Assembly: GCF_024505145.1 (NCBI RefSeq)
Contig: NZ_JANIAA010000003.1
Span: forward strand, 248,001-312,000
DNA from: Streptomyces rugosispiralis
GTDB taxonomy: Bacteria > Actinomycetota > Actinomycetes > Streptomycetales > Streptomycetaceae
Reading direction: 5' to 3'
DNA length: 64,000 bases
Part shown: positions 16,716 to 25,327 of the stretch, one piece after another
How positions within the stretch are numbered: position 1 is the first letter of the stretch
Layout: each line of letters begins with the position of its first letter
The notes under the pieces: generated by a model
Database searches by the model: none
The model's input: the letters and a program-made list of their open reading frames with translations, nothing else
What the model was told of the DNA's origin: nothing
Position numbers and translations under genes: made by a program

Positions 16716-18695
16716 TCAGTGTGCGAGAGCCGGGATGATACCGCCCGCGAGCACCGCTTCCCGCTGCCGGGGCGAGAGGCGGTGGCGGACGGTGTACTCC
16801 TCGTCCCGGGTCGCGTTGCGGACGCGGAGGGTCGGAGCGCCGCCCGGGGCGAGGGCGTCGCGCAGACCGGACATATGCAGCCGGTCGTCGGGGCCGACGC
16901 GGTCGTAGTCGGCGGGGTCCTCGAATTCGAGCGGCAGCACACCGAAGTTGACCAGGTTCTGCCAGTGGATGCGGGCGTAGGACTTGGCGATGACGGCTCG
17001 CAGACCGAGGTAGCGCGGGGCGATGGCGGCGTGTTCGCGGGACGAGCCCTGTCCGTAGTTCGCACCGGCGACGATGAGATGCCCGGTGTCCTCCCGGACC
17101 GCCTCGGCGCGCCGCGGGTAGTCGGGGTCCAGCCGGATGAGGGTGAATCCCGCCAGCTTGGGGATGTTGGAGCGGTAGGGCAGGGCGTCCGCCCCGGCCG
17201 GGGAGATCTCGTCGGTCGAGACGTCGTCACCGGCCTTGAGGAGCACCGGGCCGTGAATGCTGTCCGGCAGCGGATCCAGCTCCGGCAGGGCGGAGATGTT
17301 GGGGCCGCGTACCAGCGGGACGCGCGCGGCCTCGTCCGGTGGCAGCGGTGGTTCCAGCATGGCGTCGTTGTTCGAGGGCGGGTCGGGGGCGTCCGGCGTG
17401 GGAGGGGCCGCCGCCGAGACGCGGTCCGCCCAGTCGCGCGGATCCACGATGGCGCCGGTCAGCGCGGAGGCCGTGGCGGTCTCCGGTGAGCACAGCCACA
17501 CCGCGTCGTCCGCGGTGCCGGACCGACCGGGGAAGTTGCGCGGGAAGGTACGCAGGGAGTTGCTTCCCGAGGCCGGGGCCTGTCCCATGCCGATGCAGCC
17601 CAGACAGCCCGACTGATGGATGCGGGCACCGGCGGCGATCAGGTCGAACGTGGCGCCGAGGCGGGTCAGGTCCTGGAGGATCTCGCGGGATGTCGGGTTG
17701 ATGTCGAAGCTCACCCCGGCCGGGACCTGGCGCCCGGCCACCATGGCGGCGGGGACGGCGAAGTCGCGGAATCCGGGGTTGGCGGAGGAGCCGATGACAA
17801 CCTGGGCGATGGGCTCCCCGGCGGCCTCCCTGACCGGCACGACGTTTCCGGGGGACGTGGGCCGTGCGATGAGCGGTTCCAGGGACGACAGGTCGATCTC
17901 CTCGTCGAGGTCGTAGGACGCGTCCTCCTCCGCGGTGATCTCGACGAAGTCCTCGCCGCGCCCGACCCCTTCGAGGAAGCCGCGCACCGCCCCGTCCGAG
18001 GGGAAGACGGTGGTGGTGGCGCCGAGTTCCGCCCCCATGTTGGCGATGACGTGGCGGTCCATCGCGGTGAGGGAGGCCAGACCGGGGCCGTGGTACTCCA
18101 GGACACGATGGACGCCTCCCTGCACCCCGTGGCGGCGCAGCAGTTCCAGGATCACGTCCTTGGCGCTGACCCACGGTGGCAGCTCCCCGGTCAGCCGGAT
18201 GCCCCAGACCTTCGGCATGGTGAGGTGGAGCGGGCGTCCGGCCATGGCGAGCGCCACCTCCAGGCCGCCGGTGCCGATCGCCAGCATGCCCAGGGAACCG
18301 GCGGCGCAGGTGTGCGAGTCGGAGCCGGCCAGGGTTTTGCCGGGGGCGCCGAAGTGGTGCATATGGGTCGGGTGGGAGACGCCGTTGCCGGGCTTGGAGA
18401 ACCACAGGCCGAAGCGGCGGGCGGCCGACCGCAGGAAGAGGTGGTCCTCGGCGTTGCGCTCGTCGGCCTGGAGGATGTTGTGGTCGACGTACTGGACGCT
18501 GGCCTCGGTACGGACCCGGTCCAGGGCCAGCGCCTCCAGCTCCTGCATCACCAGCGTACCGGTGGCGTCCTGTGTCAGCGTCTGGTCCACCCGCAGCGCG
18601 ATCTCCTCCCCCGGCTCCATCCGGCCGGTCAGCAGATGATCACCGATGAGCCGCTGGGTCACGGTGCCGTGCGCACGGGCACGGGGCAGATCCAT
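16716..18695 (-). CDS. Aconitate hydratase-type [4Fe-4S] enzyme
   Basis: This 659-aa single-chain aconitase is of the shorter, mitochondrial/AcnA-related bacterial class. The domain order is normal: a catalytic N-terminal part with AGSDSHTCAAGSLGMLAIG (first cluster cysteine), then SGCLGCIGMG (two further cluster cysteines), then a C-terminal swivel domain with YGQGSSREHAA. It isomerizes citrate and isocitrate or a homolog such as methylcitrate. Start 18695 was chosen for the GGAAAGGCGGTGG ahead of it. Streptomyces usually has a longer AcnA of about 900 residues as housekeeping enzyme, so this shorter paralog may be specialized (inference). It is followed by YceI. Confidence 0.88.
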   Translation of the reverse strand: MDLPRARAHGTVTQRLIGDHLLTGRMEPGEEIALRVDQTLTQDATGTLVMQELEALALDRVRTEASVQYVDHNILQADERNAEDHLFLRSAARRFGLWFSKPGNGVSHPTHMHHFGAPGKTLAGSDSHTCAAGSLGMLAIGTGGLEVALAMAGRPLHLTMPKVWGIRLTGELPPWVSAKDVILELLRRHGVQGGVHRVLEYHGPGLASLTAMDRHVIANMGAELGATTTVFPSDGAVRGFLEGVGRGEDFVEITAEEDASYDLDEEIDLSSLEPLIARPTSPGNVVPVREAAGEPIAQVVIGSSANPGFRDFAVPAAMVAGRQVPAGVSFDINPTSREILQDLTRLGATFDLIAAGARIHQSGCLGCIGMGQAPASGSNSLRTFPRNFPGRSGTADDAVWLCSPETATASALTGAIVDPRDWADRVSAAAPPTPDAPDPPSNNDAMLEPPLPPDEAARVPLVRGPNISALPELDPLPDSIHGPVLLKAGDDVSTDEISPAGADALPYRSNIPKLAGFTLIRLDPDYPRRAEAVREDTGHLIVAGANYGQGSSREHAAIAPRYLGLRAVIAKSYARIHWQNLVNFGVLPLEFEDPADYDRVGPDDRLHMSGLRDALAPGGAPTLRVRNATRDEEYTVRHRLSPRQREAVLAGGIIPALAH

Positions 18696-18786
18696 GGGCC
18701 ACCGCCTTTCCGGGCGGAGCGTCCGGGCCCTCCGGGCGCCCACATCGGGTACCCGGTCCGCGCCGCGTCATATTTTTTCCTGGCTC

Positions 18787-18816
18787 TTGACGTAAATCAG
18801 CGGGCATCCGCATGCT
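18787..18816 (+). promoter_or_regulatory. Possible promoter for a leaderless GH43-like message
   Basis: TTGACG (18787-18792) lies 18 bp ahead of CATGCT (18811-18816), placing a transcription start at or near ATG 18823. No Shine-Dalgarno sequence is present. The -10 match is weak. Confidence 0.35.
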
Positions 18817-18822
18817 GTGCCC

Positions 18823-20151
18823 ATGCCAACCAGCTCCGAGAACAGGTCGCCCATCCACAGACGCACATTGCTGGCCGGAGTCGCGGGTTCCCTGGGCGTG
18901 GCGGCGGGACTGCCCGCGGCCGCCCAGGCATCGCCCCCGGAGGCCGCCGCGATGCGGCGATACCCGTCGAACTGGCCCGAACCCGAGCCCTACGGCCTCG
19001 CGGACACCCGCCCCGACCTGTGGCCGCGCAAGGACAACTCCTTCATCCTCCCGCTCGAGCCGCGCCCCCGCGACCGGGACCGCGGCCTGGTCTGGATGCG
19101 GGACACCTACGTCAACTGCTTCGTCGTGGACGGCCGTCCGGTCTACGTGGCCACGGGCACCACCCGGGTGCCGGGGCTCACCGCCGCCGGCCCGTGGAAC
19201 GACGGCATCTTCGTGTGGGTGGCCCCGTCCCTGCGGGGCCCCTGGAGGCTGGCCGACACCACCGGCATCCGGCCGGGCGCCGAGCGGGGCAAGGTGTGGT
19301 CGCCCGAGTTCGTCGGCGAGAACCGGCCCGGACGCACCGTCGTCGCCCCGTGGCAGGAGTACTGGTACGACGAGCGGTTCGGCAAGCGTGGCAATGTCTG
19401 GGCCCCGGAGCTGCACTACTTCCGCGGCACCTGGTACATCGTCGCGTGCATGGGCGACCACTCCCGGAAGGTCGGTTCGTTCCTGCTGGTGAGCGAGGGC
19501 GGGGTCGAGGGCCCGTACCGGCTCGTCGAGGGCAATCACGACAAGCCCTTCGGCGATCCGTTCATCGGGGGGCCGGATTTCATCGAGCCCGGCGCGTACC
19601 ACCACATCGACGGCAGCCTCTTCTCCGAGGGCGACGACGCGTGGCTCGTGCTGCACAACAACCTGTACGCGAGGTTCCGGGACGACATGGAGGACATCGT
19701 CCCGACGACCGGCCTCCCGACGTTCCGCCAGCGGCCCTACGCCCCCGAGCCGTATCTCGAGGGTGCGTACGTGTTCAAGTACGGGGGCGCGTACTACCTC
19801 CTCCAGGCCGCGTGGAACCGGACGTCGGTCAATCCCGACGGCAGCACCCGCTACGCCTACGACCCGCCCGGTCCGGGCCGGACGCAATACCACTACGACG
19901 CCGTCATCGCCGTCTCGGACCGCTTCGAGGGGCCGTACTCCAAGCGGTGGACCGCGGGGGTCGGGGCCGGCCACAACAACGTCTTCGAGGACCACGGCGG
20001 CCGGCTGTGGGCCACGTTCTTCCGCAACCCGAACTTCGGCTACTGGTCCGACCCGTCACGCGTCGCCGACGCCGCCGTGCCCGGTGTCGTACGGCTGGAG
20101 TGGACCGGTCCGGAGGGCCGTCGGCTGTACGTCCAACGCCGCCACCGGTGA
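18823..20151 (+). CDS. Secreted GH43-like (five-bladed beta-propeller) glycoside hydrolase
   Basis: This 442-aa exported protein begins with a Tat-like signal (HRRTLLAGVAGSLGVAAGL). The mature part has repeated propeller motifs of the GH43/DUF377 clan: VWVAPSLRGPWRLADT, VWSPEFVG, VWAPELHYFRGTWYIVA, and GPDFIEPGAYHHIDGSLFSEGDDAWLVLHN. The phrases WAPELHYFRGTWY and DGSLFxxxDD are typical of GH43 enzymes acting on arabinan or xylan. I cannot pick an exact subfamily or catalytic triad with certainty. A GTG at 18817 is an alternative start six bases upstream. It shares a terminator region with the convergent GntR gene. Confidence 0.8.
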   Translation: MPTSSENRSPIHRRTLLAGVAGSLGVAAGLPAAAQASPPEAAAMRRYPSNWPEPEPYGLADTRPDLWPRKDNSFILPLEPRPRDRDRGLVWMRDTYVNCFVVDGRPVYVATGTTRVPGLTAAGPWNDGIFVWVAPSLRGPWRLADTTGIRPGAERGKVWSPEFVGENRPGRTVVAPWQEYWYDERFGKRGNVWAPELHYFRGTWYIVACMGDHSRKVGSFLLVSEGGVEGPYRLVEGNHDKPFGDPFIGGPDFIEPGAYHHIDGSLFSEGDDAWLVLHNNLYARFRDDMEDIVPTTGLPTFRQRPYAPEPYLEGAYVFKYGGAYYLLQAAWNRTSVNPDGSTRYAYDPPGPGRTQYHYDAVIAVSDRFEGPYSKRWTAGVGAGHNNVFEDHGGRLWATFFRNPNFGYWSDPSRVADAAVPGVVRLEWTGPEGRRLYVQRRHR

Positions 20152-20155
20152 ACGA

Positions 20156-20193
20156 CCGGGCCCGTCGCCCGGGTGGCGGGGCGACGGGGCCGG
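20156..20193. terminator. Hairpin between GH43-like and GntR genes
   Basis: CCGGGCCCGTCGCCC (20156-20170) pairs with GGGCGACGGGGCCGG at about 20179-20193, with one mismatch. It is positioned between two convergent stop codons. Confidence 0.65.
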
Positions 20194-20199
20194 GCGGGG

Positions 20200-20928
20200 T
20201 CAGGGGGCGTCGGCCGGGCCGTCGAGTTCCACGATGATCCGGATGCTGTCCGGGCGGGACCAGCTGGAGCTGCACATCACCGCCCGGCCGGAGGCCGCGT
20301 CCCGGCTCAGGCTCTCCACCAGCCACACCGGCCGGTTGTGCGCCGTCTCCAGCCCCTCCGCCACCTGCCGGTCCGGCAGCACACTGCTCACCCGGCACCA
20401 GGAGCGCACCGGGGTCACCCCGCACATCTGCCGCAGGATGGAGTCCAGCGACTCCACGGCGTGCACGGCCGCGTCCAGCTCCGGCAGCATGTCGATCGGG
20501 ATCCACTCCTGGGACCAGCCGCTGAGCAGGCCGTCGATGTACGACTGCCGGACCAGCAGATGGACCGCGCTGCCTTCCTCGCGCTCCAGCCGCTCGGCGA
20601 TGGCGCCGGTGGCCGGGACGGTGGTCACGTCGCGTACCACGGTGCGCGGCACACCGCCCGCCTCGCGGATGGTCTGGTGCATCGAGGGGACCCGGCTCTG
20701 GGAGAGCACATAGTCCAGCGGACGGTTGACGAAGGTGCCCGCGCCCCGGACCCGGCGGACCAGATAGCGGCCTTCCAGCTCCTGGAGGGCGGACCGGGCG
20801 GCCGCCCGGCTGACGCCGAAGCGGGCCGCGATCTCGTGCTCGCTGGCGACGCGGACGTCAGTCGGCTGGTCTGCTATCTCGGCGGCGAGCACCTCGGCAA
20901 TCTCTGTGTAGCGGTTTCGACTGGGCAC
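20200..20928 (-). CDS. GntR/HutC-family (UTRA) regulator of the phosphonate-type transporter
   Basis: The 242-aa protein has an N-terminal GntR winged helix (VASEHEIAARFGVSRAAARSALQELE) and a C-terminal UTRA effector domain with LLVRQSYIDGLLSGWSQEWIP. PhnF-type regulators share this layout. It lies 109 bp downstream of the fused phnE gene on the same strand. A palindrome TTGTCCGGACAA sits immediately upstream of its GTG start, and the same motif with one change precedes phnD, so I infer this protein controls both itself and phnDCE. The ribosome site (GGCGAG) is weak. Confidence 0.88.
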   Translation of the reverse strand: MPSRNRYTEIAEVLAAEIADQPTDVRVASEHEIAARFGVSRAAARSALQELEGRYLVRRVRGAGTFVNRPLDYVLSQSRVPSMHQTIREAGGVPRTVVRDVTTVPATGAIAERLEREEGSAVHLLVRQSYIDGLLSGWSQEWIPIDMLPELDAAVHAVESLDSILRQMCGVTPVRSWCRVSSVLPDRQVAEGLETAHNRPVWLVESLSRDAASGRAVMCSSSWSRPDSIRIIVELDGPADAP

Positions 20929-20949
20929 CTCGCCACTCTGGACCTCACC

Positions 20950-20965
20950 AGTTGTCCGGACAAGT
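20950..20965. promoter_or_regulatory. Palindromic operator upstream of the gntR gene
   Basis: The perfect 12-bp palindrome TTGTCCGGACAA (20952-20963) is extended by matching outer bases to 14 of 16 positions. It lies 24-35 bp upstream of the regulator start, where an autoregulatory site would sit. Confidence 0.7.
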
Positions 20966-21037
20966 CAGTGAAATGAACCACTCCGCTTCCAGCGGGTGAA
21001 CGGTGGGAACAGTTGTCGTGTCCTCCGGCCGGGCGGA

Positions 21038-22816
21038 TCAGGCGTACACCTTGCGCACCCAGACGGCCAGCCCCTCGATGAGCAGCACCAGCGCAAGCAC
21101 CGTCAGCACGATGGTGGTGACCACCGGGAACTGCAGGACCCGGGCCGCGTTCAGCAGGTCGTAGCCGATGCCACCGGCGCCGACGATACCGAGCAGGGTC
21201 GCCGAGCGCAGATTGACGTCCAGCTGGTACAGCAGATGCCCCACCACCGCGGGCCAGGCCCGGGGCAGGACGGCCCCGAAGAACACCTGGTGCCTGCGGG
21301 CACCGGTGGCTACCAGGGCGCGGGCCGGGCCGGGCTCGGTCTCCTCCAGGGAGTCCGCCACCAGCTTGCCGAGCAGACCGACCGAGCCGACGCCGAGGGC
21401 CAGCGCGCCGGAGACCGCGCCCAGGCCGGTCACGACGACGAAGACGATCGCCAGGACCAGTTCCGGGATGGCCCGCACCAGGAGGATGACCGTGCGGAAG
21501 AACCGCGCCACCCGGGGCGACCCCACCACGTTCCGGGCCGCGAGAGTGCCCAGCGGCAGCGCCAGGACCAGCCCGATGAGGGTGCCCGCGAGCGCGATCT
21601 GGACGGTGACCCACAGATCGTCCCAGAGCTGGCCGCCGATCCCGCCGGTGCCGGGCGGCAGGAAGTCGCCCAGCGTCGGGAGGAACGACTCGGCGCCGCG
21701 CCGCAGGGTGCCCCACGACAGGCCGGAGCGCACGGCCGAGGCCACGACCAGGGCGACGGTGAGCACCAGCCAGGTGGCCCGGCGGATCCGCCGGGCGCTC
21801 CAGCGCGGCAGGCTGCGGCGCCGTACGGGCGTGGCACCGTCGGCCGGGGGCGCGTCGGCGCCCGCGGCGGCGGCGATGGTGCCGCCCGGCCGGTCGGCGC
21901 GGCGCACGCCCGGGAACACCGGCCACGAACGGCGGGGCCGCCGTCGCGCGGTGACGTCCTGGAGCAGGGTGCGCCGGATGGCGCCGGAGATCGACTCGGC
22001 GACGAAGCAGAGCAGCAGCAGGACCAGGGCGATCGCCATCGCCCGCCGGTAGTCGAGGGTGGTGATCGCCGTGGACAGCGCGTACCCCAGACCGTTGACG
22101 CCGACGAAGCCGAGCACGGCCGAGGCGCGCAGGTTGATGTCGAGGCGGTGCAGGGCGGTGGCCACCAGGGACGGCAGCGCCTGCGGCAGCACCGCGCCGG
22201 TGATCTGCTGCAGCCGCCCGGCGCCGGTCGCGCGCAGCGCGGTGCGCGGGCCCTCGTCGGTCTGCTCGACGGCGTCGGCGTACAGCTTGCCCACCATGCC
22301 GACGGAGTGGACACCGAGCGCGACCACACCCGTCATCCCGCCCAGCCCGAAGACACGGAAGGCGGCGATGGCGAAGACCACCTCGGGGACCGCGCGGCAC
22401 AGCACGATCACCCCGCGCGAGGCGGCCCTGGCGGCGGTCCCCGGGGTGGTGTTACGGGCCGCCAGCAGGGCCAGCGGCACGCTGAGCACCACCGAGAGCA
22501 CGGTGGCGGAGACCACGATGGCCAGCGTCTGCCAGATCAGCGAGAGCAGTTCACCGACCGGCGGGAAGTCCAGCGGGAGCGCCCGCGAGAGGAAGGCCAC
22601 CGCGTTGTCGGCGCTGTCCATGAGCGTGGCGATGTTGAGCCGGAGCGCGATGAACGCCCAGACCCCGCCGCCCACGCACAGCAGCAGTGCCATGGCCGCG
22701 CCGAGCCCGGCCGCGGTGGGCCGGGCCAGGGTCCGCCGGTGCGAACGCGCCGCGCCGGGACCCGGGTCGGGGCCGCCGGGGGGCGCGGCCGCGGGATGCC
22801 GTTCGACTACCGACAC
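21038..22816 (-). CDS. phnE: Tandem-fused PhnE-type ABC transporter permease
   Basis: This 592-aa membrane protein is made of two consecutive PhnE permease domains. The first is about residues 40-290, with its EAA-like loop VRSTLLxxx region and LGYALSTAITTLDYRRAMAIA near the end. The second is about residues 330-592, with the equivalent GGIGYDLLNAARVLQFPVVT near the C-terminus. Each half carries the binding-protein-dependent permease segment ending in LSTAITTLDYR or LNAARVLQFP. Most PhnE subunits are single-domain and act as dimers; here both are joined. GTG 22816 directly abuts the phnC stop codon TGA 22817-22819, so translation is probably coupled. It imports a phosphonate, phosphite or phosphate-ester-like anion. 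Confidence 0.88.
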   Translation of the reverse strand: MSVVERHPAAAPPGGPDPGPGAARSHRRTLARPTAAGLGAAMALLLCVGGGVWAFIALRLNIATLMDSADNAVAFLSRALPLDFPPVGELLSLIWQTLAIVVSATVLSVVLSVPLALLAARNTTPGTAARAASRGVIVLCRAVPEVVFAIAAFRVFGLGGMTGVVALGVHSVGMVGKLYADAVEQTDEGPRTALRATGAGRLQQITGAVLPQALPSLVATALHRLDINLRASAVLGFVGVNGLGYALSTAITTLDYRRAMAIALVLLLLCFVAESISGAIRRTLLQDVTARRRPRRSWPVFPGVRRADRPGGTIAAAAGADAPPADGATPVRRRSLPRWSARRIRRATWLVLTVALVVASAVRSGLSWGTLRRGAESFLPTLGDFLPPGTGGIGGQLWDDLWVTVQIALAGTLIGLVLALPLGTLAARNVVGSPRVARFFRTVILLVRAIPELVLAIVFVVVTGLGAVSGALALGVGSVGLLGKLVADSLEETEPGPARALVATGARRHQVFFGAVLPRAWPAVVGHLLYQLDVNLRSATLLGIVGAGGIGYDLLNAARVLQFPVVTTIVLTVLALVLLIEGLAVWVRKVYA

Positions 22817-23734
22817 TCAGTCCCCCTTCGTGAGCGCTGGGACGAGTGCGGACGCGGAGACGGGGTGGCGGGCGACGGTCGCGCCCGCCGCGACGGCCGC
22901 GGCCATGCCCTCGGCACTCTCGGCGGCCACCTCCTCGTACAGCCGCATCACCGTCGCGCGGTCGATGCCCTCGGTGGCGACGTCCATCACCACCCGGCCC
23001 GACCGCAGACCGACGATCCGGTGCGCCCAGGACAGCGCCAGATCGACCTGGTGCAGGCTGCACAGCACGGTCAGCTCCCGCTCCCGCGCCACGCGCGCCA
23101 GCAGCCGCATGACCTGGGCCGAGGACTCGGGGTCGAGGGAGGCCACCGGCTCGTCGGCCAGCAGCAGACCGGGCTCCTGCATCAGGGCGCGGGCCACCGC
23201 GACGCGCTGCTGCTGGCCGCCGGACAGGGTGTCCGCCCGCTGGAAGGCGTGCGCGGCCAGGCCCACCTGCTCCAGCCCGTCCAGTGCGCGCTCCCGCACC
23301 GCCCGCGGATAGCTGAGCAGCCCCAGCCGGGGCCCGCGCAGCGACCCGAGGGCGCCGGTGCACACGTTCTCCAGGACGCTGAGCCGGCCCACCAGATGGA
23401 ACTGCTGGAAGACGAAGCCGATCCGGCGGCGCAGAGCGCGCAGCTCGGACCGGCCGGCGCGGGCCAGCGCGGTGCCGAGGACCGTGCCGTCGCCGGAGGT
23501 CGGCGGCTGGAGCCCGTCGAGCAGGGAGAGCAGCGTCGACTTGCCGGAGCCGGACAGCCCCAGCAGGGCCACGACCTCGCCGGGCCGCACCTCGAACGAC
23601 ACATCGTCCAGGGCGAGCAGGGAGTCGGCGCCGCTGCCGAACCGCTTCGTCAGACCGTCCAGCCGGATCACCGGCTCCCCGGCGGCGGCCGGGGAGCCGG
23701 TGACATGCGCGGCGGTCGGGGCCGGGGCCGTCAC
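22817..23734 (-). CDS. phnC: PhnC-type phosphonate ABC transporter ATPase
   Basis: This ~305-aa ATPase has Walker A GLSGSGKST, signature LSGGQQQRVAVARAL, Walker B LLLADEP and a terminal switch histidine in CSLHQVDLAL. The residue pattern RRIGFVFQQFHLVGRLSVLENV is diagnostic of PhnC. GTG 23734 overlaps the phnD stop by 4 bp (GTGA) with GGACGG upstream, preferable to the longer in-frame start at 23749. It is the energy-coupling subunit for the fused PhnE permease. Confidence 0.9.
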   Translation of the reverse strand: MTAPAPTAAHVTGSPAAAGEPVIRLDGLTKRFGSGADSLLALDDVSFEVRPGEVVALLGLSGSGKSTLLSLLDGLQPPTSGDGTVLGTALARAGRSELRALRRRIGFVFQQFHLVGRLSVLENVCTGALGSLRGPRLGLLSYPRAVRERALDGLEQVGLAAHAFQRADTLSGGQQQRVAVARALMQEPGLLLADEPVASLDPESSAQVMRLLARVARERELTVLCSLHQVDLALSWAHRIVGLRSGRVVMDVATEGIDRATVMRLYEEVAAESAEGMAAAVAAGATVARHPVSASALVPALTKGD

Positions 23735-24669
23735 GAGCCGTCCTTGCACTGCGCGTCCTTGGTGGCATCGCAGACGGCGCGGACGCTGTCGTAGTCGGAG
23801 TCCTTCACCGCGACGAAGCCCCAGTTGTCGTCGATCTTGCAGCCGTCGCCTGAGCAGTAGCCCTTGGACTCCATGTAGTCGGCGTTGGCCTTGGTCTCGA
23901 ACGCGTCGACGATCTTCTTCTGCAGGCTCGCGGTGAGGTCGGTCGAGACCGCGGCGGGCGAGCCGGGGATCTCGGTGGACTTCCAGACGGTCTTGAGCTG
24001 GCCCTTCTTGAGCTTGCCCTGCTTGATCAGATCGCTGTCCACCATGGTGTCGAACGCGAAGCCCGCGTCGCAGTCACCGGAGGCGACGGACAGCGCCGAG
24101 GCGTCGTGGCCACCCGCCATGACCTTGGTGTAGTCGCCGGGCTTCACGCCCGCCTTCAGCAGACCGGACTGCGGGTAGAGATAGCCGGACGTCGAGGTCG
24201 GGTCCACGAAACACACCTTGTGGCCCTTGAAGTCGGCGAGGCTCTTGATGTCCTTGTTGCTGCTGCGGGTGATGCCGTACGACTGGTAGCCCGGCTTCCC
24301 GCCCTTGGCGCTGACCAGCGCACCGGCCAGCTTCACCCCCACTCCGCCGTCCTTGGCGACGACGTAGGAGAGCGGACCGTAGAGCGCGACATCCACCTTG
24401 TGCGCCCGCTGCGCCTCGATGACGGCGGCGTAGCTGGTCGCCTTCTGCATCTGGACCTTCTTGCCGGTCTCGGCCTCCAGCAGTTTGACGATCGGCGCGT
24501 ACTGCTGGGCGAGCGAGGTGGAGTTCTCCGACGGGATCGCCGCGACCACCAGGTTGCCGGGGTCCCGTCCCTCCGAGGTGGAGCCGTTGTCGGAGGCGCT
24601 GGCCCCGCAGGCCGTGAGCACAAGCGGCAGCAGCGCGGCAGCGAGGGGGATGCGGAGGTTGCGAGGCAT
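23731..24669 (-). CDS. phnD: PhnD-type phosphonate/phosphite substrate-binding lipoprotein
   Basis: The 312-aa precursor has lipobox LTAC at residue 21. The mature part has the PhnD signature motifs: VEAQRAHKVDVALYGPLSYVVA-like chemistry near residue 90 (here AHKVDVALYGPLSYVVA), then DFKGHKVCFVDPTSTSGYLYPQ and AGGHDASALSVASGDCDAGF. The STSG and YGPLSY segments correspond to the phosphonate-binding loops of the family. ATG 24669 is preceded by a purine-rich GCATG-spaced segment. It is the first gene of the phnDCE-gntR operon. A GntR-like site lies at 24814-24825. The precise ligand (2-aminoethylphosphonate, phosphite or other) is not determined by sequence alone. Confidence 0.9.
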   Translation of the reverse strand: MPRNLRIPLAAALLPLVLTACGASASDNGSTSEGRDPGNLVVAAIPSENSTSLAQQYAPIVKLLEAETGKKVQMQKATSYAAVIEAQRAHKVDVALYGPLSYVVAKDGGVGVKLAGALVSAKGGKPGYQSYGITRSSNKDIKSLADFKGHKVCFVDPTSTSGYLYPQSGLLKAGVKPGDYTKVMAGGHDASALSVASGDCDAGFAFDTMVDSDLIKQGKLKKGQLKTVWKSTEIPGSPAAVSTDLTASLQKKIVDAFETKANADYMESKGYCSGDGCKIDDNWGFVAVKDSDYDSVRAVCDATKDAQCKDGS

Positions 24670-24813
24670 GCGTCGTCCTTCGGGCGGTGGGGCGAATCGG
24701 GCCTCTCGGGGAGTGAGGGCACCGGGGATGACGCCAACCCTGCGGAGAACAGGTGTGCACACCCCGCGTCGTTGGTTACGGCCGTCTGAACGATGCGGGA
24801 GACAACGGGCGGC

Positions 24814-24825
24814 TTGACCGGACAA
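24814..24825. promoter_or_regulatory. Second copy of the GntR operator motif, upstream of phnD
   Basis: TTGACCGGACAA matches the perfect palindrome before the gntR gene at 11 of 12 positions, 145 bp upstream of the phnD start. The shared motif supports one regulator for both promoters. Confidence 0.6.
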
Positions 24826-24852
24826 CCCGGGGCGGTCCGACGCGCCACCGCG

Positions 24853-24892
24853 CGCCAGGGCCGGGCCCCGGCGTGCGGGCCCGGCCCTGGCG
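24853..24892. terminator. Perfect 16-bp hairpin, remnant terminator of the PPK2 gene
   Basis: CGCCAGGGCCGGGCCC (24853-24868) pairs perfectly with GGGCCCGGCCCTGGCG (24877-24892) across an 8-nt loop. On the minus strand it lies 75-115 bp after the stop of the PPK2 fragment, which suggests the 3' end of that gene and its terminator survived together. Confidence 0.75.
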
Positions 24893-24896
24893 TACG

Positions 24897-24966
24897 GCTT
24901 CGGTGCGCGTCCTCGGTGCGCCGGTCTTCGGCCGCGCCGGTCTTCGATGCGCGTCTTCGGTGTGCT
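24897..24966. repeat. Imperfect ~17-bp tandem repeats
   Basis: About four variants of GCGCGTCTTCGGTGTG / GCGCCGGTCTTCGGCC lie between the hairpin and the PPK2 remnant stop codon. There is no coding potential; it is similar in kind to the other slippage-prone tracts at gene ends in this window. Confidence 0.5.
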
Positions 24967-24968
24967 GG

Positions 24969-25184
24969 TCACCGCCCGTCGCCGTCGCTGCTTTCGCCGG
25001 TGGCGTCGTTCGCGTCGTCCTCGCCCTCCTCCAACAGGCCCGCCGCCGCGCCCACGATGCGCGGGTCGGGGGTGCCGACGACCTCCTCGTCCTTGTCGGA
25101 GTAGTCGAAACGGGCGAGCACACTGCGCATGGCCTCCACCCGCGCCCGCTTCTTGTCGTTGCTCTTGACCACCGTCCAGGGCAT
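24969..25184 (-). pseudogene. C-terminal remnant of a polyphosphate kinase 2 (PPK2) gene
   Basis: The 71 residues starting MPWTVVKSNDKKRARVEAMR correspond to the extreme C-terminus of PPK2, where the motif PWTVVKSNDKKRAR and RFDYSDKD precede a short variable tail. The Walker A and lid regions that define PPK2 are absent: going upstream, the frame stays open briefly but has no PPK2 similarity, and the region then belongs to the start of the alpha/beta hydrolase on the plus strand. The gene is therefore truncated by a deletion whose endpoint is near 25190. Any product would be inactive. Confidence 0.8.
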
Positions 25185-25327
25185 CAGGCCATGATTCGGC
25201 GCCGTGCCACCCGGGTGGACCGGCCATGGATCAGCCGTCTCACCCGGTCGGACGCCGCTGTGCGGCCATGTGCCGCGGGTCCGGCGACCGTTGAGGAGCC
25301 AAAGCCCTCAAGGGAAGCGAGAACACC

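Noticed and set aside
20952..20963. TTGTCCGGACAA as a generic GC palindrome
   Set aside because: I kept it as an operator because the same 12-mer with one change precedes phnD; without that second copy I would have dropped it.
24969..25184. A functional 71-aa gene
   Set aside because: Its sequence matches only the C-terminal end of PPK2, lacking the phosphate-binding parts.
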